DNA of 17,001 nucleotides from Proteobacteria bacterium UBA5122 (lineage in GTDB: Bacteria > Pseudomonadota > Gammaproteobacteria > Tenderiales > Tenderiaceae). The translations under genes were made by a program, and so were the position numbers. The stretch lies in assembly GCA_002415485.1 (NCBI GenBank), contig DHYU01000029.1, forward strand, positions 1 to 17,001, read 5' to 3'. This document shows, piece after piece, positions 1 through 8,970 of the stretch (positions are counted from its first letter, which is position 1; every line of letters begins with the position of its first letter). The notes below the pieces were generated by a model, which saw only the letters and a program-made list of their open reading frames with translations, had not been told where the DNA came from and ran no database searches.

Positions 1-1
1 C

Positions 2-1194
<1,193 letters not shown>

Positions 1195-1195
<1 letters not shown>

Positions 1196-2415
1196 TGGCC
1201 GTAGGTTTGTCTGCAGAGTTGCCGCCGCTGCTGGCGGTAAACGGGGTCCGCTGGGGCGTCGCTGAGGCAGCCATCAAGCGCCCTGGGCGCAAAGATGTGG
1301 CGCTGATGGAGATCTGTGAAGGCGCGACCACGGCGGCGGTCTACACCCGCAACGCCTTTTGTGCCGCGCCGGTGCATATCGCCCGTCGTCACGGCGCGGC
1401 GAGTGCGCCGCGTTATCTGTTGATCAATAGTGGTAATGCCAATGCCGGTACCGGTGAGCCCGGCATGCTGGCGGCAGAACAGAGTTGCCGCGCGGTGGCG
1501 GCGGTGACCGGTTGTGATGCCGGGGCGGTGTTGCCGTTCTCAACCGGTGTGATCGGTGTCGTGCTGCCGGTGGCCAAGATCGAGGCGGCGTTGCCGCAGG
1601 CCGTGGCGGCGCTGGATGTTGAGGGTTGGCATGCCGCCGCCCACGCGATCATGACCACCGATACCGTGCCCAAGGGCATTTCGCGCCAGGTGATGGTCGC
1701 GGGGCGTGCGGTGACGATCACTGGCATCGCCAAGGGCTCGGGCATGATTCGGCCGGACATGGCGACGATGCTGGCGTATGTGGCCACGGACGCGGCGGTG
1801 CCGCGTGATCTGTTGCAAGGCTTGCTCAGCGCCAGCGCAGACCGCTCGTTTAATGCGGTGACGGTGGATGGTGATACCTCGACCAATGATGCGTGTGTGC
1901 TGGTGGCGACCGGCAAGTCCGGCGTGCGTTTCGATAGCGTCGATGCTGAAGGTTATGCCGGGTTCGCGCAGGCGGTGCTGGAGGTGTGTCAGTATCTGGC
2001 CCAGGCAATGATCCGTGACGGCGAGGGTGCGACCAAGTTCATCACGATCGATGTCCGCGGAGGTGTCTCTGAGGACGAGTGTCGGCAGGTGGCCTACACC
2101 GTGGCGCATTCACCCTTGGTGAAGACGGCGCTGTTTGCATCGGACCCCAATTGGGGGCGCATCCTGGCGGCGGTTGGCCGTGCGGGTGTGGTGTCGATGG
2201 ATGTGTCGAAGATCGATATCTATCTTGGTGACGTGCAGATTGTGCATGCTGGTGGCTGCGACAGCGCTTACACCGAGGCCGCCGGCCAGGCGGTGATGAA
2301 TCAGGCAGAGATCACGATTCGCATCGAGCTGGGGCGTGGTGACGCGGTTGCTCAGGTCTGGACCTGTGACTTTTCCTATGACTACGTCAAGATCAATGCC
2401 GAATATCGCACCTGA
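1195..2415 (+). CDS. argJ: Bifunctional glutamate N-acetyltransferase / ornithine acetyltransferase ArgJ
   Basis: ArgJ moves the acetyl group from N-acetylornithine to glutamate, recycling acetyl in arginine synthesis; some members also use acetyl-CoA. The 406-residue protein has the family's usual length. The self-cleavage site lies in KGSGMIRPDMATML: Thr191 is expected to become the N-terminal nucleophile of the beta chain after Ala190-Thr191 cleavage. Other family stretches are LINSGNANAGTG, FSTGVIG, VTVDGDTSTND and SDPNWGRILAAVGRAG. I chose the ATG at 1195, which gives MAVGLSAELPP. It overlaps the secA stop (TAATG) and has GGAAG at 1182-1186 eight bases upstream. An in-frame ATG at 1174 would add seven unlikely residues. 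The overlap suggests translational coupling to secA. Whether the enzyme is bifunctional or only the ornithine transferase cannot be read from sequence alone. Confidence 0.97.
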
Positions 2416-2449
2416 TTCGGCCTTGATCTAACAATGGTTTGCAGTCATA

Positions 2450-2475
2450 AAAAAACCCGCGTGAGCGGGTTTTTT
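2450..2475. terminator. Bidirectional intrinsic terminator between argJ and rpmG
   Basis: There is a perfect inverted repeat with left arm AAAAAACCCGC (2450-2460), loop GTGA (2461-2464) and right arm GCGGGTTTTTT (2465-2475). The GC core is CCCGC/GCGGG, flanked by an A-run on one side and a T-run on the other, so it can stop transcription in both directions. It sits 34 bases after the argJ stop and 26 bases past the rpmG stop, which converge here. Confidence 0.93.
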
Positions 2476-2501
2476 TGTGTCAGGGCGCTACAAGTAAAGG
2501 C

Positions 2502-2669
2502 TTACTTGATCTTGGCTTCCTTATACATCACATGCTGACGCACGACGGGATCAAACTTTTTGATCTCCATCTTTTCAGGCATGTTGCGCTTGTTTTTGTC
2601 AGTGGTGTAGAAGTGACCGGTACCGGCGCTGGATACCAGACGAATCTTTTCGCGTGCACTCTTAGCCAT
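2502..2669 (-). CDS. rpmG: 50S ribosomal protein L33
   Basis: L33 is a small protein of the large ribosomal subunit near the E site. The reverse strand encodes 55 residues beginning MAKSAREKIRLVSSAGTG and ending VVRQHVMYKEAKIK, the same length as E. coli L33 and nearly identical over long stretches (GTGHFYTT, KKFDPVVRQHV). It lacks the paired Cys zinc motifs, so it is the zinc-independent (C-minus) form. A GGAG ribosome site (2677-2680) lies in the 11-base gap after rpmB, so the two genes are co-transcribed. Transcription ends at the hairpin at 2450-2475. Confidence 0.97.
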   Translation of the reverse strand: MAKSAREKIRLVSSAGTGHFYTTDKNKRNMPEKMEIKKFDPVVRQHVMYKEAKIK

Positions 2670-2680
2670 GGTCGGTCTCC

Positions 2681-2917
2681 TTAAACGTTCTCACCGCGGG
2701 CGCGGATGTCAGACAAAACGGCAGTGATGCCTTTTTTGTCGATGATGCGCATACCGTTGCTGGAAACACGCAGGCGTACGAAACGCTTCTCTTCTTCAAC
2801 CCAAAAGCGATGGGTGTGCAGGTTAGGCAGAAAGCGGCGCTTGGTTTTGTTGTTGGCGTGAGAAACGTTGTTCCCAACCAGAGGGCGCTTGCCCGTTACT
2901 TGACATACTCGTGACAT
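2681..2917 (-). CDS. rpmB: 50S ribosomal protein L28
   Basis: L28 is a large-subunit ribosomal protein. The 78 residues start MSRVCQVTGKRPLVGNN and contain TKRRFLPNLHTHRFWVEEEK and GMRIIDKKGI, matching E. coli L28 (78 residues) throughout. A GGAG sequence eight bases before the ATG supports the start. The gene is followed 11 bases later by rpmG and preceded by a promoter at 2983-3012. radC lies upstream on the same strand with no obvious terminator between, so read-through from radC is possible. The order radC-rpmB-rpmG is conserved in enterobacteria and pseudomonads. Confidence 0.97.
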   Translation of the reverse strand: MSRVCQVTGKRPLVGNNVSHANNKTKRRFLPNLHTHRFWVEEEKRFVRLRVSSNGMRIIDKKGITAVLSDIRARGENV

Positions 2918-2982
2918 GGATCTTTCTCCGAATTCCTTGATTCTGCGCCCTGATCAATAGCCTCTGCGCAGTAGAGCGCGAC

Positions 2983-3012
2983 TTTATACCAGAAGCAGGG
3001 TGTGCGTTTCAA
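2983..3012 (-). promoter_or_regulatory. Sigma70-type promoter for rpmB-rpmG
   Basis: Read on the - strand: -35 TTGAAA (3007-3012), an 18-base spacer, then -10 TATAAA (2983-2988). This matches consensus at 5/6 and 5/6 positions. Transcription would begin near 2976, leaving a leader of about 60 bases before the rpmB ATG. The position in the 122-base gap between radC and rpmB fits a dedicated promoter for a highly expressed ribosomal pair. This is a prediction from sequence match only. Confidence 0.6.
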
Positions 3013-3039
3013 GTTTTTCTGCCATTTTTGAGCGCGAGC

Positions 3040-3714
3040 TCACATATGTCCTTGTTCCGCCAGCGAGGTCAATTCGCCGTCGCCGACGATAATGTGGTCC
3101 AGCAGGCGCACGTCGATCAGCGACAGGCTGTTGCGCAGTCGCTGGGTCAGGCGCAGGTCGGCCTGACTGGGTTCGGCCACGCCCGACGGGTGATTGTGGG
3201 CGATGATCAGCGCCGCCGCGTTGTGGTGCAGGGCCCGTTTGACCACCTCGCGCGGATAGACGCTGGCGCCGTCGATGGTGCCGAAGAATAACTCTTCCCA
3301 CTGGATGATGCGATTGCGGGTGTCGAGAAAGAGGCAGGCGAAGACCTCGTGATGGTAGTCGCGCAGACGGGCGTGGATGAACTGTTTGCTGTCGTGCGGG
3401 TTGCCCAGTGTCTCGCCGCGACGCATGCGCTCCCCCAGCTGGCGCCGCGCCATTTCGACGGTGGCCTGCAGTTGTACATATTTGGCGGTGCCGAGGCCGG
3501 GGCTGCGGCAGAATTCCTTGTGACTGGCGCCGAGCAGGGCGCGCAGGCTGCCGTGTTGGTCGAGCAGCTCCCGCGCCAGATCAACCGCGGTCTTGCCGGG
3601 AATGCCGGTGCGTAAAAAAATCGCCAGCAGCTCGGCATCGGACAGGGCCTGCGGCCCCTGTTGCAACAAACGCTCACGCGGCCGCTCGTCGGCCGGCCAA
3701 TCGGTAATCGCCAT
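3040..3714 (-). CDS. radC: RadC-family JAB/MPN domain protein
   Basis: The 224-residue protein starts MAITDWPADERPRERLL. Residues 20-75 form a helix-hairpin-helix-like part (ALSDAELLAIFLRTGIPGKTA; SPGLGTAKY). The C-terminal JAB/MPN domain carries the metal-binding pattern HNHPSG with His173 and His175, then Ser183 and Asp186, plus an upstream Glu in the YPREVVKRAL region. The fold resembles zinc metallo-isopeptidases. The once-assumed DNA repair role in E. coli was withdrawn, and the true function is unknown. The start is the ATG at 3714. A longer reading from GTG at 3720 would overlap the ribosome site GGAGG (3720-3724). The stop codon lies inside a small inverted repeat, TGAGC-GCGA-GCTCA (3029-3042). 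The gene is divergent from coaBC, as in E. coli. Confidence 0.95.
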   Translation of the reverse strand: MAITDWPADERPRERLLQQGPQALSDAELLAIFLRTGIPGKTAVDLARELLDQHGSLRALLGASHKEFCRSPGLGTAKYVQLQATVEMARRQLGERMRRGETLGNPHDSKQFIHARLRDYHHEVFACLFLDTRNRIIQWEELFFGTIDGASVYPREVVKRALHHNAAALIIAHNHPSGVAEPSQADLRLTQRLRNSLSLIDVRLLDHIIVGDGELTSLAEQGHM

Positions 3715-3719
3715 CGACA

Positions 3720-3724
3720 CCTCC
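3720..3724 (-). promoter_or_regulatory. Shine-Dalgarno site that fixes the radC start
   Basis: GGAGG on the - strand lies five bases before the ATG at 3712-3714. It overlaps the upstream in-frame GTG (3718-3720), which makes the ATG the better start. Confidence 0.7.
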
Positions 3725-3814
3725 CTGTGTCTAGGAATAAGTGCGATCTACACTTTAGTATGGGTCCCGATTTATAGCAGGAAGTGGTATCGTAGCGCGC
3801 CTAACCGAATGGCT

Positions 3815-3827
3815 GGGCGAGACGCCC
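3815..3827 (+). repeat. Small hairpin just before coaBC
   Basis: GGGCG-AGA-CGCCC forms a perfect five-base-pair stem with a three-base loop. It ends at the base before an in-frame GTG (3828) that could start coaBC. If it folds in the mRNA it would cover the ribosome-binding position for that codon, favouring the GTG at 3843, or it may damp translation. The rest of the 107-base radC/coaBC gap shows no promoter that I would defend. Confidence 0.4.
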
Positions 3828-3842
3828 GTGTTGGAACAGAAT

Positions 3843-5066
3843 GTGAACGACAACTCTTCAACAATCGCCCTCGCTGGCCGCCGCGTGATCGTCGGCATCA
3901 GTGGTGGCATCGCTGCCTATAAGAGTGCCGAGCTGGTGCGCGCCCTGCGCAAGGCTGGGGCCGAGGTGCGGGTGGTGATGACCGCAGGCGCCCAGGAATT
4001 CATCACGCCACTGACCTTGCAGGCGCTGTCGGGTCAGCCGGTGGCGACGGATCTGCTCGACCCGGCCGCTGAGGCGGCGATGGGCCACATCGAGCTGGCG
4101 CGTTGGGCCGAGCTGGTGCTCGTCGCTCCCGCCAGTGCCAACTTTCTCGCCCGCCTGGCGCAAGGCCGCGCCGATGACCTGCTAACCACGCTGTGCCTCG
4201 CCACCCGTGCGCCACTGATGCTGGCCCCTGCCATGAACAACGTGATGTGGCAGGCGCTAGCGACCCAAACCAATATCGACACCCTGCGCCAACGCGGCAT
4301 TGCTCTGCTCGGCCCGGCGGCGGGCGAACAGGCTTGCGGCGAGACCGGCCTTGGGCGGATGCTCGAACCGTTTGAGCTGGCCGCGGCGGTGGCGCGTCAT
4401 TTTCATCAAGGCCCGCTGGCGGGCGTGCGTCTGCTGCTGACGGCAGGGCCGACGCGCGAGGCAATCGATCCGGTGCGCTTCATCAGTAACCGTAGCTCCG
4501 GCAAGATGGGTTATGCCGTCGCCGCCGAGGCGGCCAAGGCCGGGGCACAGGTGGTGCTGGTGTCGGGGCCGGTGTGTCTGGAGTGCCCGCCGGGGGTGCA
4601 GCGGGTGATGGTGGAATCGGCCGCCGAGATGTACGCGGCGGTGATGGCCGAGGCCTGTGATCTGTTCGTTGCCACGGCGGCGGTGGCCGATTACCGCCCG
4701 GCGCAGACGCAGTCGAGCAAGATCAAAAAGGACCAGGCGGCGCTGAGCATCGCCCTTGAACGCACGGACGACATCCTCGCCGCCGTGGCGGCGCGTGGGG
4801 TGTTTAGCGTCGGCTTTGCCGCCGAGACCGACCAGCTGGCCGCCTATGCCCGTGACAAGCTGCAGCGCAAGGGCTTGGCGATGATCGCCGCCAATTGGGT
4901 CGGCGACGGCCGCGCCTTTGATCAGGCGCAAAACGCGCTGGAGGTTTTTTGGGGTGATGATGGCCACCACTCGATCGAGTTGGCGGACAAGGCCGTCGTC
5001 GCCCATCAACTGATTCAATTAATCGCAGAGAGATATCATGCACAACATCCAAGTAAAGATTCTTGA
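3843..5066 (+). CDS. coaBC: Bifunctional phosphopantothenoylcysteine decarboxylase / phosphopantothenate-cysteine ligase
   Basis: CoaBC performs two steps of coenzyme A synthesis: CTP-dependent joining of 4'-phosphopantothenate to cysteine (CoaB), then FMN-dependent decarboxylation to phosphopantetheine (CoaC). Counting from the GTG at 3843, the CoaC half (about 1-190) shows the flavin loop GISGGIAAYKS, catalytic His82 in MGHIELARWAE, Asn132 in APAMNNVMW, and Cys165 in QACGETGLGRM. The CoaB half (about 195-400) shows TAGPTREAIDPVRFISNRSSGKMG, ATAAVADYRP and the lysines of KIKK around residue 295. Length is about 407, versus 406 in E. coli. The start is uncertain. GTG 3843 has GGAA six bases upstream and lies close to the family N-terminus (LAGRRVIVG). 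GTG 3828 and TTG 3831 are alternatives. The last 29 bases overlap dut. Confidence 0.96.
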   Translation: MNDNSSTIALAGRRVIVGISGGIAAYKSAELVRALRKAGAEVRVVMTAGAQEFITPLTLQALSGQPVATDLLDPAAEAAMGHIELARWAELVLVAPASANFLARLAQGRADDLLTTLCLATRAPLMLAPAMNNVMWQALATQTNIDTLRQRGIALLGPAAGEQACGETGLGRMLEPFELAAAVARHFHQGPLAGVRLLLTAGPTREAIDPVRFISNRSSGKMGYAVAAEAAKAGAQVVLVSGPVCLECPPGVQRVMVESAAEMYAAVMAEACDLFVATAAVADYRPAQTQSSKIKKDQAALSIALERTDDILAAVAARGVFSVGFAAETDQLAAYARDKLQRKGLAMIAANWVGDGRAFDQAQNALEVFWGDDGHHSIELADKAVVAHQLIQLIAERYHAQHPSKDS

Positions 5067-5493
5067 TCGCCGCATCGGCAACGAATTTCCACTGCCTGAA
5101 TATGCCACCCCCGGCGCGGCCGGGATGGACCTGCGCGCCTGCGTCGACGGGCCGTTGCAGATCGCTCCCGGCGAGACGCATTTGATCCCGGCCGGCATCG
5201 CCATCCACATCGCCGATCCATCGCTGGCGGCGATGCTGCTGCCGCGCTCCGGTCTCGGCCACAAACACGGCATCGTGCTCGGCAATCTCGTCGGCCTGAT
5301 CGACTCGGACTATCAGGGGCAGTTGTTTGTCTCGTGCTGGAACCGCGGCCACGATGCGTTCACCGTCAATCCCGGAGAGCGCATTGCGCAGATGATCATC
5401 GTGCCGGTGGTGCAGGCGCAGTTTGAGGTGGTGGACGAGTTCGATGCCAGCGATCGCGCCGAGGGCGGGTTTGGGCATACCGGGCGCCATTAA
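5038..5493 (+). CDS. dut: dUTP diphosphatase
   Basis: Dut cleaves dUTP to dUMP and pyrophosphate, keeping uracil out of DNA and supplying dUMP for thymidylate synthesis. It normally works as a homotrimer. The 151-residue length equals that of E. coli Dut. All five trimeric dUTPase motifs are present: GMDLRA (29-34), LPRSGLGHKHGI (68-79), GLIDSDYQGQL with catalytic Asp91 (86-96), NPGERIAQMI (111-120) and EGGFGHTG (142-149). The ATG at 5038 lies within the end of coaBC (29-base overlap) with GAGAGA just upstream, so translation is likely coupled. The coaBC-dut pair is conserved across gammaproteobacteria. Confidence 0.97.
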   Translation: MHNIQVKILDRRIGNEFPLPEYATPGAAGMDLRACVDGPLQIAPGETHLIPAGIAIHIADPSLAAMLLPRSGLGHKHGIVLGNLVGLIDSDYQGQLFVSCWNRGHDAFTVNPGERIAQMIIVPVVQAQFEVVDEFDASDRAEGGFGHTGRH

Positions 5494-5523
5494 TCGCAGG
5501 CGGAGCCAACGGAAGACGTTGTC

Positions 5524-8058
5524 ATGAATACGCCATTATCGCAGGCAGTCTCGAGTCTAACGCTGGGGCGTTGGTTGCTGCGCGCCTATCTGTGGGCCTT
5601 GTTGTTGGTGTTGGCGGTCGCTGCCGCCGGGTATGGGGTGTTGGCGACCTGGCAACAGACGCAGCATCAGCATGCGGCGCGGCAGCAGGCCGAGGCGTTG
5701 GCGGCGCGCTTGCAGGCGCAAGTGGGGCAATATCTACAGGCGGTGGAGGCGGTCAGTCGCGATCCGCAGCTGGCGAGTGTGTTTCAACAGAATGATGACG
5801 CAGCCCTGAAGCAGCGGCAGCAGGCCCTGGTGCAGGTGTTGGCGGCGGCGCGGGTGGTGTTGATCGATGCCGGCAGTGAGACCCGCTGGCAGGGGCCGTA
5901 TCCGCGACTGAGTTTTGCCGAGCAGGATATGTTGTTGGCCGCGCGCAATGGTGAGCAGCCGCGCCTAGAATATCACGCGTTGCCTGATCAACCCGCGCAG
6001 CTGGCGGTGTTGCGTGCGGTGTTGGTCGGTGAGCAGATTGTCGGTTATGTGTTGGCCAGTTTTGACGCCGAGCCCTTGCGTGCGGCTGTCAGCGCTTGGC
6101 AGCGTGGCGGCGCCCGTTTTGAGGTCTTGCAGCGGGTGGGCGAAGAGAGCGTCGCCATTGTCGCCTGGGGCGATGCGGCGCTGGCACGTGGTATCGCCCA
6201 GGACGGGGAACGGATCGGCGAACAGGCGGGCACGGTGGCGGCGACGCGCGTGCAGTGGCGTTATTGGCAGGCGGCCGCGCCGTGGCAGATGTTCGGGCTC
6301 GACTGGCGTGTGTGGTATGGGCTGGCGGTGTTGTTGATTTTGGGCCTGTTGGCGTTGATGCTGCTGGCCTTGCGTCGGGTCTTGCAGCAGCGGCTGGTGC
6401 AGGACGGTGATGTCGTGTATCAGTTCGTGAAAGACCGCATGTACCAGCGCTGGTTGGGCAAAGAATACGCGGCGGGTCTGTTGCCCTTGCAGCAGGCATT
6501 ACAAGATATTAAAAATCTGCCGTGGGGCGAACACATTGGACGTGGCGCCCGCGATGAAGATGACGAAGAGGATACGCGTGTGTTGCGCGACCTCTTTGAT
6601 GCCGATACCGAGCAAAGGGATGTGAGGAAGACCGGTTTGGAAGAGTTGATGACGGTGACGACCACTGAACGCCATGCGGCGAACCCGAATATTGCACGTG
6701 AGATCTTCCGCGCCTACGACATCCGCGGCATCGTCGGGCGGACGTTGACGTCGGAGGTGGCCTATGACATCGGTCGTGCCTTCGGCAGTGAGGCCCATGC
6801 CCACGGCGAGCAGAACATCATCGTCGGCCGTGATGGCCGATGTTCCAGCATTGAGCTGGCGCAGTCCTTGATCCAGGGGATTCGCGACAGCGGCCGCAAT
6901 GTGATTGATGTCGGTGAGGTGCCGACGCCGATGGTCTATTTCGCGACCAACTACCTGAGTGCGCGCACGGCGGTGATGGTGACCGGCAGCCACAATCCGC
7001 CGGACTACAACGGGTTTAAGCTGGTGCTCAGGGGCGAGGCGATGGCCGAGGCGGCAATCGCGCTGCTCTATCAGCGCATCGTCAATGGCGATTATCTATG
7101 TGGCGATGGCAGTCTCAGCAGTCAGGATCTGCAGGCCGACTATGTGGCGCGCATCTGTTCCGATGTGCAGATTGGACGCGAGCTGAAGGTGGTCATCGAC
7201 TGCGGTAATGGTGTGGCCGGCAAGGTGGCGCCAGTGTTGTTGCAGGTACTGGGCTGCGAGGTGGTTGAGCTCAACTGCGAGGTCGATGGCACCTTCCCCA
7301 ATCATCACCCCGATCCCAGTCAGCCGGAGAATCTGCGGCAGTTGATCGCGGCGGTACGTGAGCATCGCGCCGATGTCGGTCTGGCCTTTGATGGTGATGG
7401 TGACCGCATTGGTGTGATCGATGCCCGCGGCAATGTGATCTGGCCCGACCGTTTGTTGATGCTGTTTGCCCGTCATGTGCTGCGGCAGCAGCCAGGGGGC
7501 GAGATCATCTACGATGTGAAGTCGAGCCGGCATTTGCGACGAGTGATCCAGGAGGCCGATGGTCTGCCCTTGATGTGGAAGACGGGCCACTCCCTGCTCA
7601 AGGCCAAGCTGCGCATCAGTGGTGCGTTGCTGGCCGGTGAATTGAGCGGGCATATCTTCTTTAATGATCGCTGGTATGGCTTCGATGATGCGCTGTATGC
7701 GTCGGCGCGCCTGCTCGAGATCTTGTCGAATGATACGCGCAGCAGCCACAAGGTGTTTGCGGACTTTCCCGATGCGATCAGCACGCCCGAGCTTCAATTG
7801 AAGATGAAGGAGGGCGAGAGTTTCCGCTTCATCGAACGTTTGCACGAAGAGGCGCGTTTCTCCAATGCCGAACTGATTACGATCGACGGCATCCGTGCTG
7901 AATTTAAAGATGGCTGGGGGCTGGTGCGGGCCTCCAATACCACGCCGAGCCTGGTCTTCCGTTTTGAGGCGGATTCCGAGGCGGCGCTACGTCGCATCAT
8001 GGATGAGTTTCGTCAGGTGCTGTTATCATTGCAGCCCGATTTACAACTGCCGTTTTAG
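5524..8058 (+). CDS. algC: Membrane-anchored phosphomannomutase/phosphoglucomutase (AlgC-type, with N-terminal sensor-like region)
   Basis: The 844-residue protein joins two parts. Residues 21-41 are a membrane segment, 42-260 an outside-facing region with helical start (rich in Gln/Ala) and a likely alpha/beta sensor-type fold, and 263-288 a second membrane segment. An acidic linker (GARDEDDEED, 341-350) follows. Residues 388-844 are a complete alpha-D-phosphohexomutase: IFRAYDIRG (394-402), phosphoserine loop TGSHNPPDYNG with Ser489, metal loop DGDGDR (Asp623, 625, 627), sugar loop GELSGH (705-710) and phosphate-binding RASNTTPSLVFR (802-813). The enzyme interconverts 1- and 6-phosphates of mannose and glucose for polysaccharide and LPS synthesis. 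Pseudomonads carry the same longer gene between dut and argB. Possible ribosome site GGAAG (5511-5515). The ligand of the outer part, if any, is unknown. Confidence 0.93.
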   Translation: MNTPLSQAVSSLTLGRWLLRAYLWALLLVLAVAAAGYGVLATWQQTQHQHAARQQAEALAARLQAQVGQYLQAVEAVSRDPQLASVFQQNDDAALKQRQQALVQVLAAARVVLIDAGSETRWQGPYPRLSFAEQDMLLAARNGEQPRLEYHALPDQPAQLAVLRAVLVGEQIVGYVLASFDAEPLRAAVSAWQRGGARFEVLQRVGEESVAIVAWGDAALARGIAQDGERIGEQAGTVAATRVQWRYWQAAAPWQMFGLDWRVWYGLAVLLILGLLALMLLALRRVLQQRLVQDGDVVYQFVKDRMYQRWLGKEYAAGLLPLQQALQDIKNLPWGEHIGRGARDEDDEEDTRVLRDLFDADTEQRDVRKTGLEELMTVTTTERHAANPNIAREIFRAYDIRGIVGRTLTSEVAYDIGRAFGSEAHAHGEQNIIVGRDGRCSSIELAQSLIQGIRDSGRNVIDVGEVPTPMVYFATNYLSARTAVMVTGSHNPPDYNGFKLVLRGEAMAEAAIALLYQRIVNGDYLCGDGSLSSQDLQADYVARICSDVQIGRELKVVIDCGNGVAGKVAPVLLQVLGCEVVELNCEVDGTFPNHHPDPSQPENLRQLIAAVREHRADVGLAFDGDGDRIGVIDARGNVIWPDRLLMLFARHVLRQQPGGEIIYDVKSSRHLRRVIQEADGLPLMWKTGHSLLKAKLRISGALLAGELSGHIFFNDRWYGFDDALYASARLLEILSNDTRSSHKVFADFPDAISTPELQLKMKEGESFRFIERLHEEARFSNAELITIDGIRAEFKDGWGLVRASNTTPSLVFRFEADSEAALRRIMDEFRQVLLSLQPDLQLPF
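6639..6651 (+). promoter_or_regulatory. Possible internal translation start within algC
   Basis: GGAAGAG (6639-6645) followed after TTG by an in-frame ATG (6649-6651, Met376) resembles a ribosome site and start. Initiation here would give a soluble 469-residue mutase without the membrane part, close to the 463-residue classic AlgC of Pseudomonas aeruginosa. The motif could occur by chance. Confidence 0.35.
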
Positions 8059-8076
8059 TCGTTACAGGAAGGATAT

Positions 8077-8970
8077 ATGGCCCTAGATCATGCCGCCGCC
8101 AAAAATGTCGCCCACGTTTTAACCGAGGCGCTGCCGTACATTCGCCGCTTTGCCGGCAAGACCATCGTCATTAAATACGGCGGCAACGCCATGGTCGACG
8201 ACAAGCTGAAAGAGAGCTTTGCCCGCGACATCGTGCTGATGAAACTGGTCGGTATCAATCCGGTGGTGGTGCATGGCGGTGGGCCGCAGATCGGCAAGTT
8301 GCTGGAGAAGATCGGCAAGCAGAGCGAGTTCATCAACGGCATGCGCGTGACCGATAGCGAGACGATGGACGTGGTCGAGATGGTGCTCGGTGGTCTGGTC
8401 AACAAAGAAATCGTCAACATGATCAACCGCCAGGGCGGCTCGGCCGTGGGCCTGACCGGCAAGGACGGTGATCTGATCCGTGCGCGCAAGCTGACCTTCA
8501 AGCGCAACGAGCCCGGCATGGATGCGCCGGAGATCATCGATATCGGCCATGTCGGTGAAGTGGCGTCGATCGATTGCAGTGTGGTCAACATGCTGGTGCA
8601 GGGCGATTTCATCCCGGTGATTGCGCCGGTGGGTGTGGGTGAGGACGGTCAGTCCTACAATATCAATGCCGACCTGGTGGCGGGCAAGATTGCCGAGGTG
8701 CTGCAGGCGGAGAAGTTGATGCTGTTGACCAATATCCCTGGCATCCTCGATAAACAGGATAACGTGCTGACGGGTTTAACACCGAAGCAGGTGGATGAGC
8801 TGATTGCCGATGGCACGATTTATGGTGGCATGCTGCCCAAGATCCGTTGTGCGCTCGAGGCTGCGCAAGGTGGCGTGAAGGCGGTGCACATTATCGATGG
8901 TCGCCTGGAACACTCCGTGTTGCTGGAGTTGTTCACCGACCAGGGTATCGGTACGCTGATTACGGCCTGA
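8077..8970 (+). CDS. argB: Acetylglutamate kinase
   Basis: ArgB phosphorylates N-acetylglutamate with ATP, the second step of arginine synthesis. The 297-residue protein has the amino-acid kinase motifs KYGGNAM (33-39), VHGGGPQIG (65-73), NINADLVAGKIAEVL and LLTNIPGILD. It begins with an extra helix (AKNVAHVLTEALPYIRRFAG) before the core. In known enzymes this N-terminal helix links dimers into an arginine-inhibited hexamer, so feedback control by arginine is likely. E. coli ArgB is shorter (258 residues) and lacks it. A strong ribosome site AGGAAGGA (8066-8073) precedes the ATG, 18 bases after algC, so it is probably the last gene of the coaBC operon. Its 3' end overlaps the convergent DUF4124 gene by 11 bases. 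Confidence 0.97.
   Translation: MALDHAAAKNVAHVLTEALPYIRRFAGKTIVIKYGGNAMVDDKLKESFARDIVLMKLVGINPVVVHGGGPQIGKLLEKIGKQSEFINGMRVTDSETMDVVEMVLGGLVNKEIVNMINRQGGSAVGLTGKDGDLIRARKLTFKRNEPGMDAPEIIDIGHVGEVASIDCSVVNMLVQGDFIPVIAPVGVGEDGQSYNINADLVAGKIAEVLQAEKLMLLTNIPGILDKQDNVLTGLTPKQVDELIADGTIYGGMLPKIRCALEAAQGGVKAVHIIDGRLEHSVLLELFTDQGIGTLITA

Noticed and set aside
4257..5490. Long - strand frames (253 and 228 codons) opposite coaBC and dut
   Set aside because: They are rich in His/Arg, a typical antisense shadow in GC-rich genes, and both sense genes are certain.
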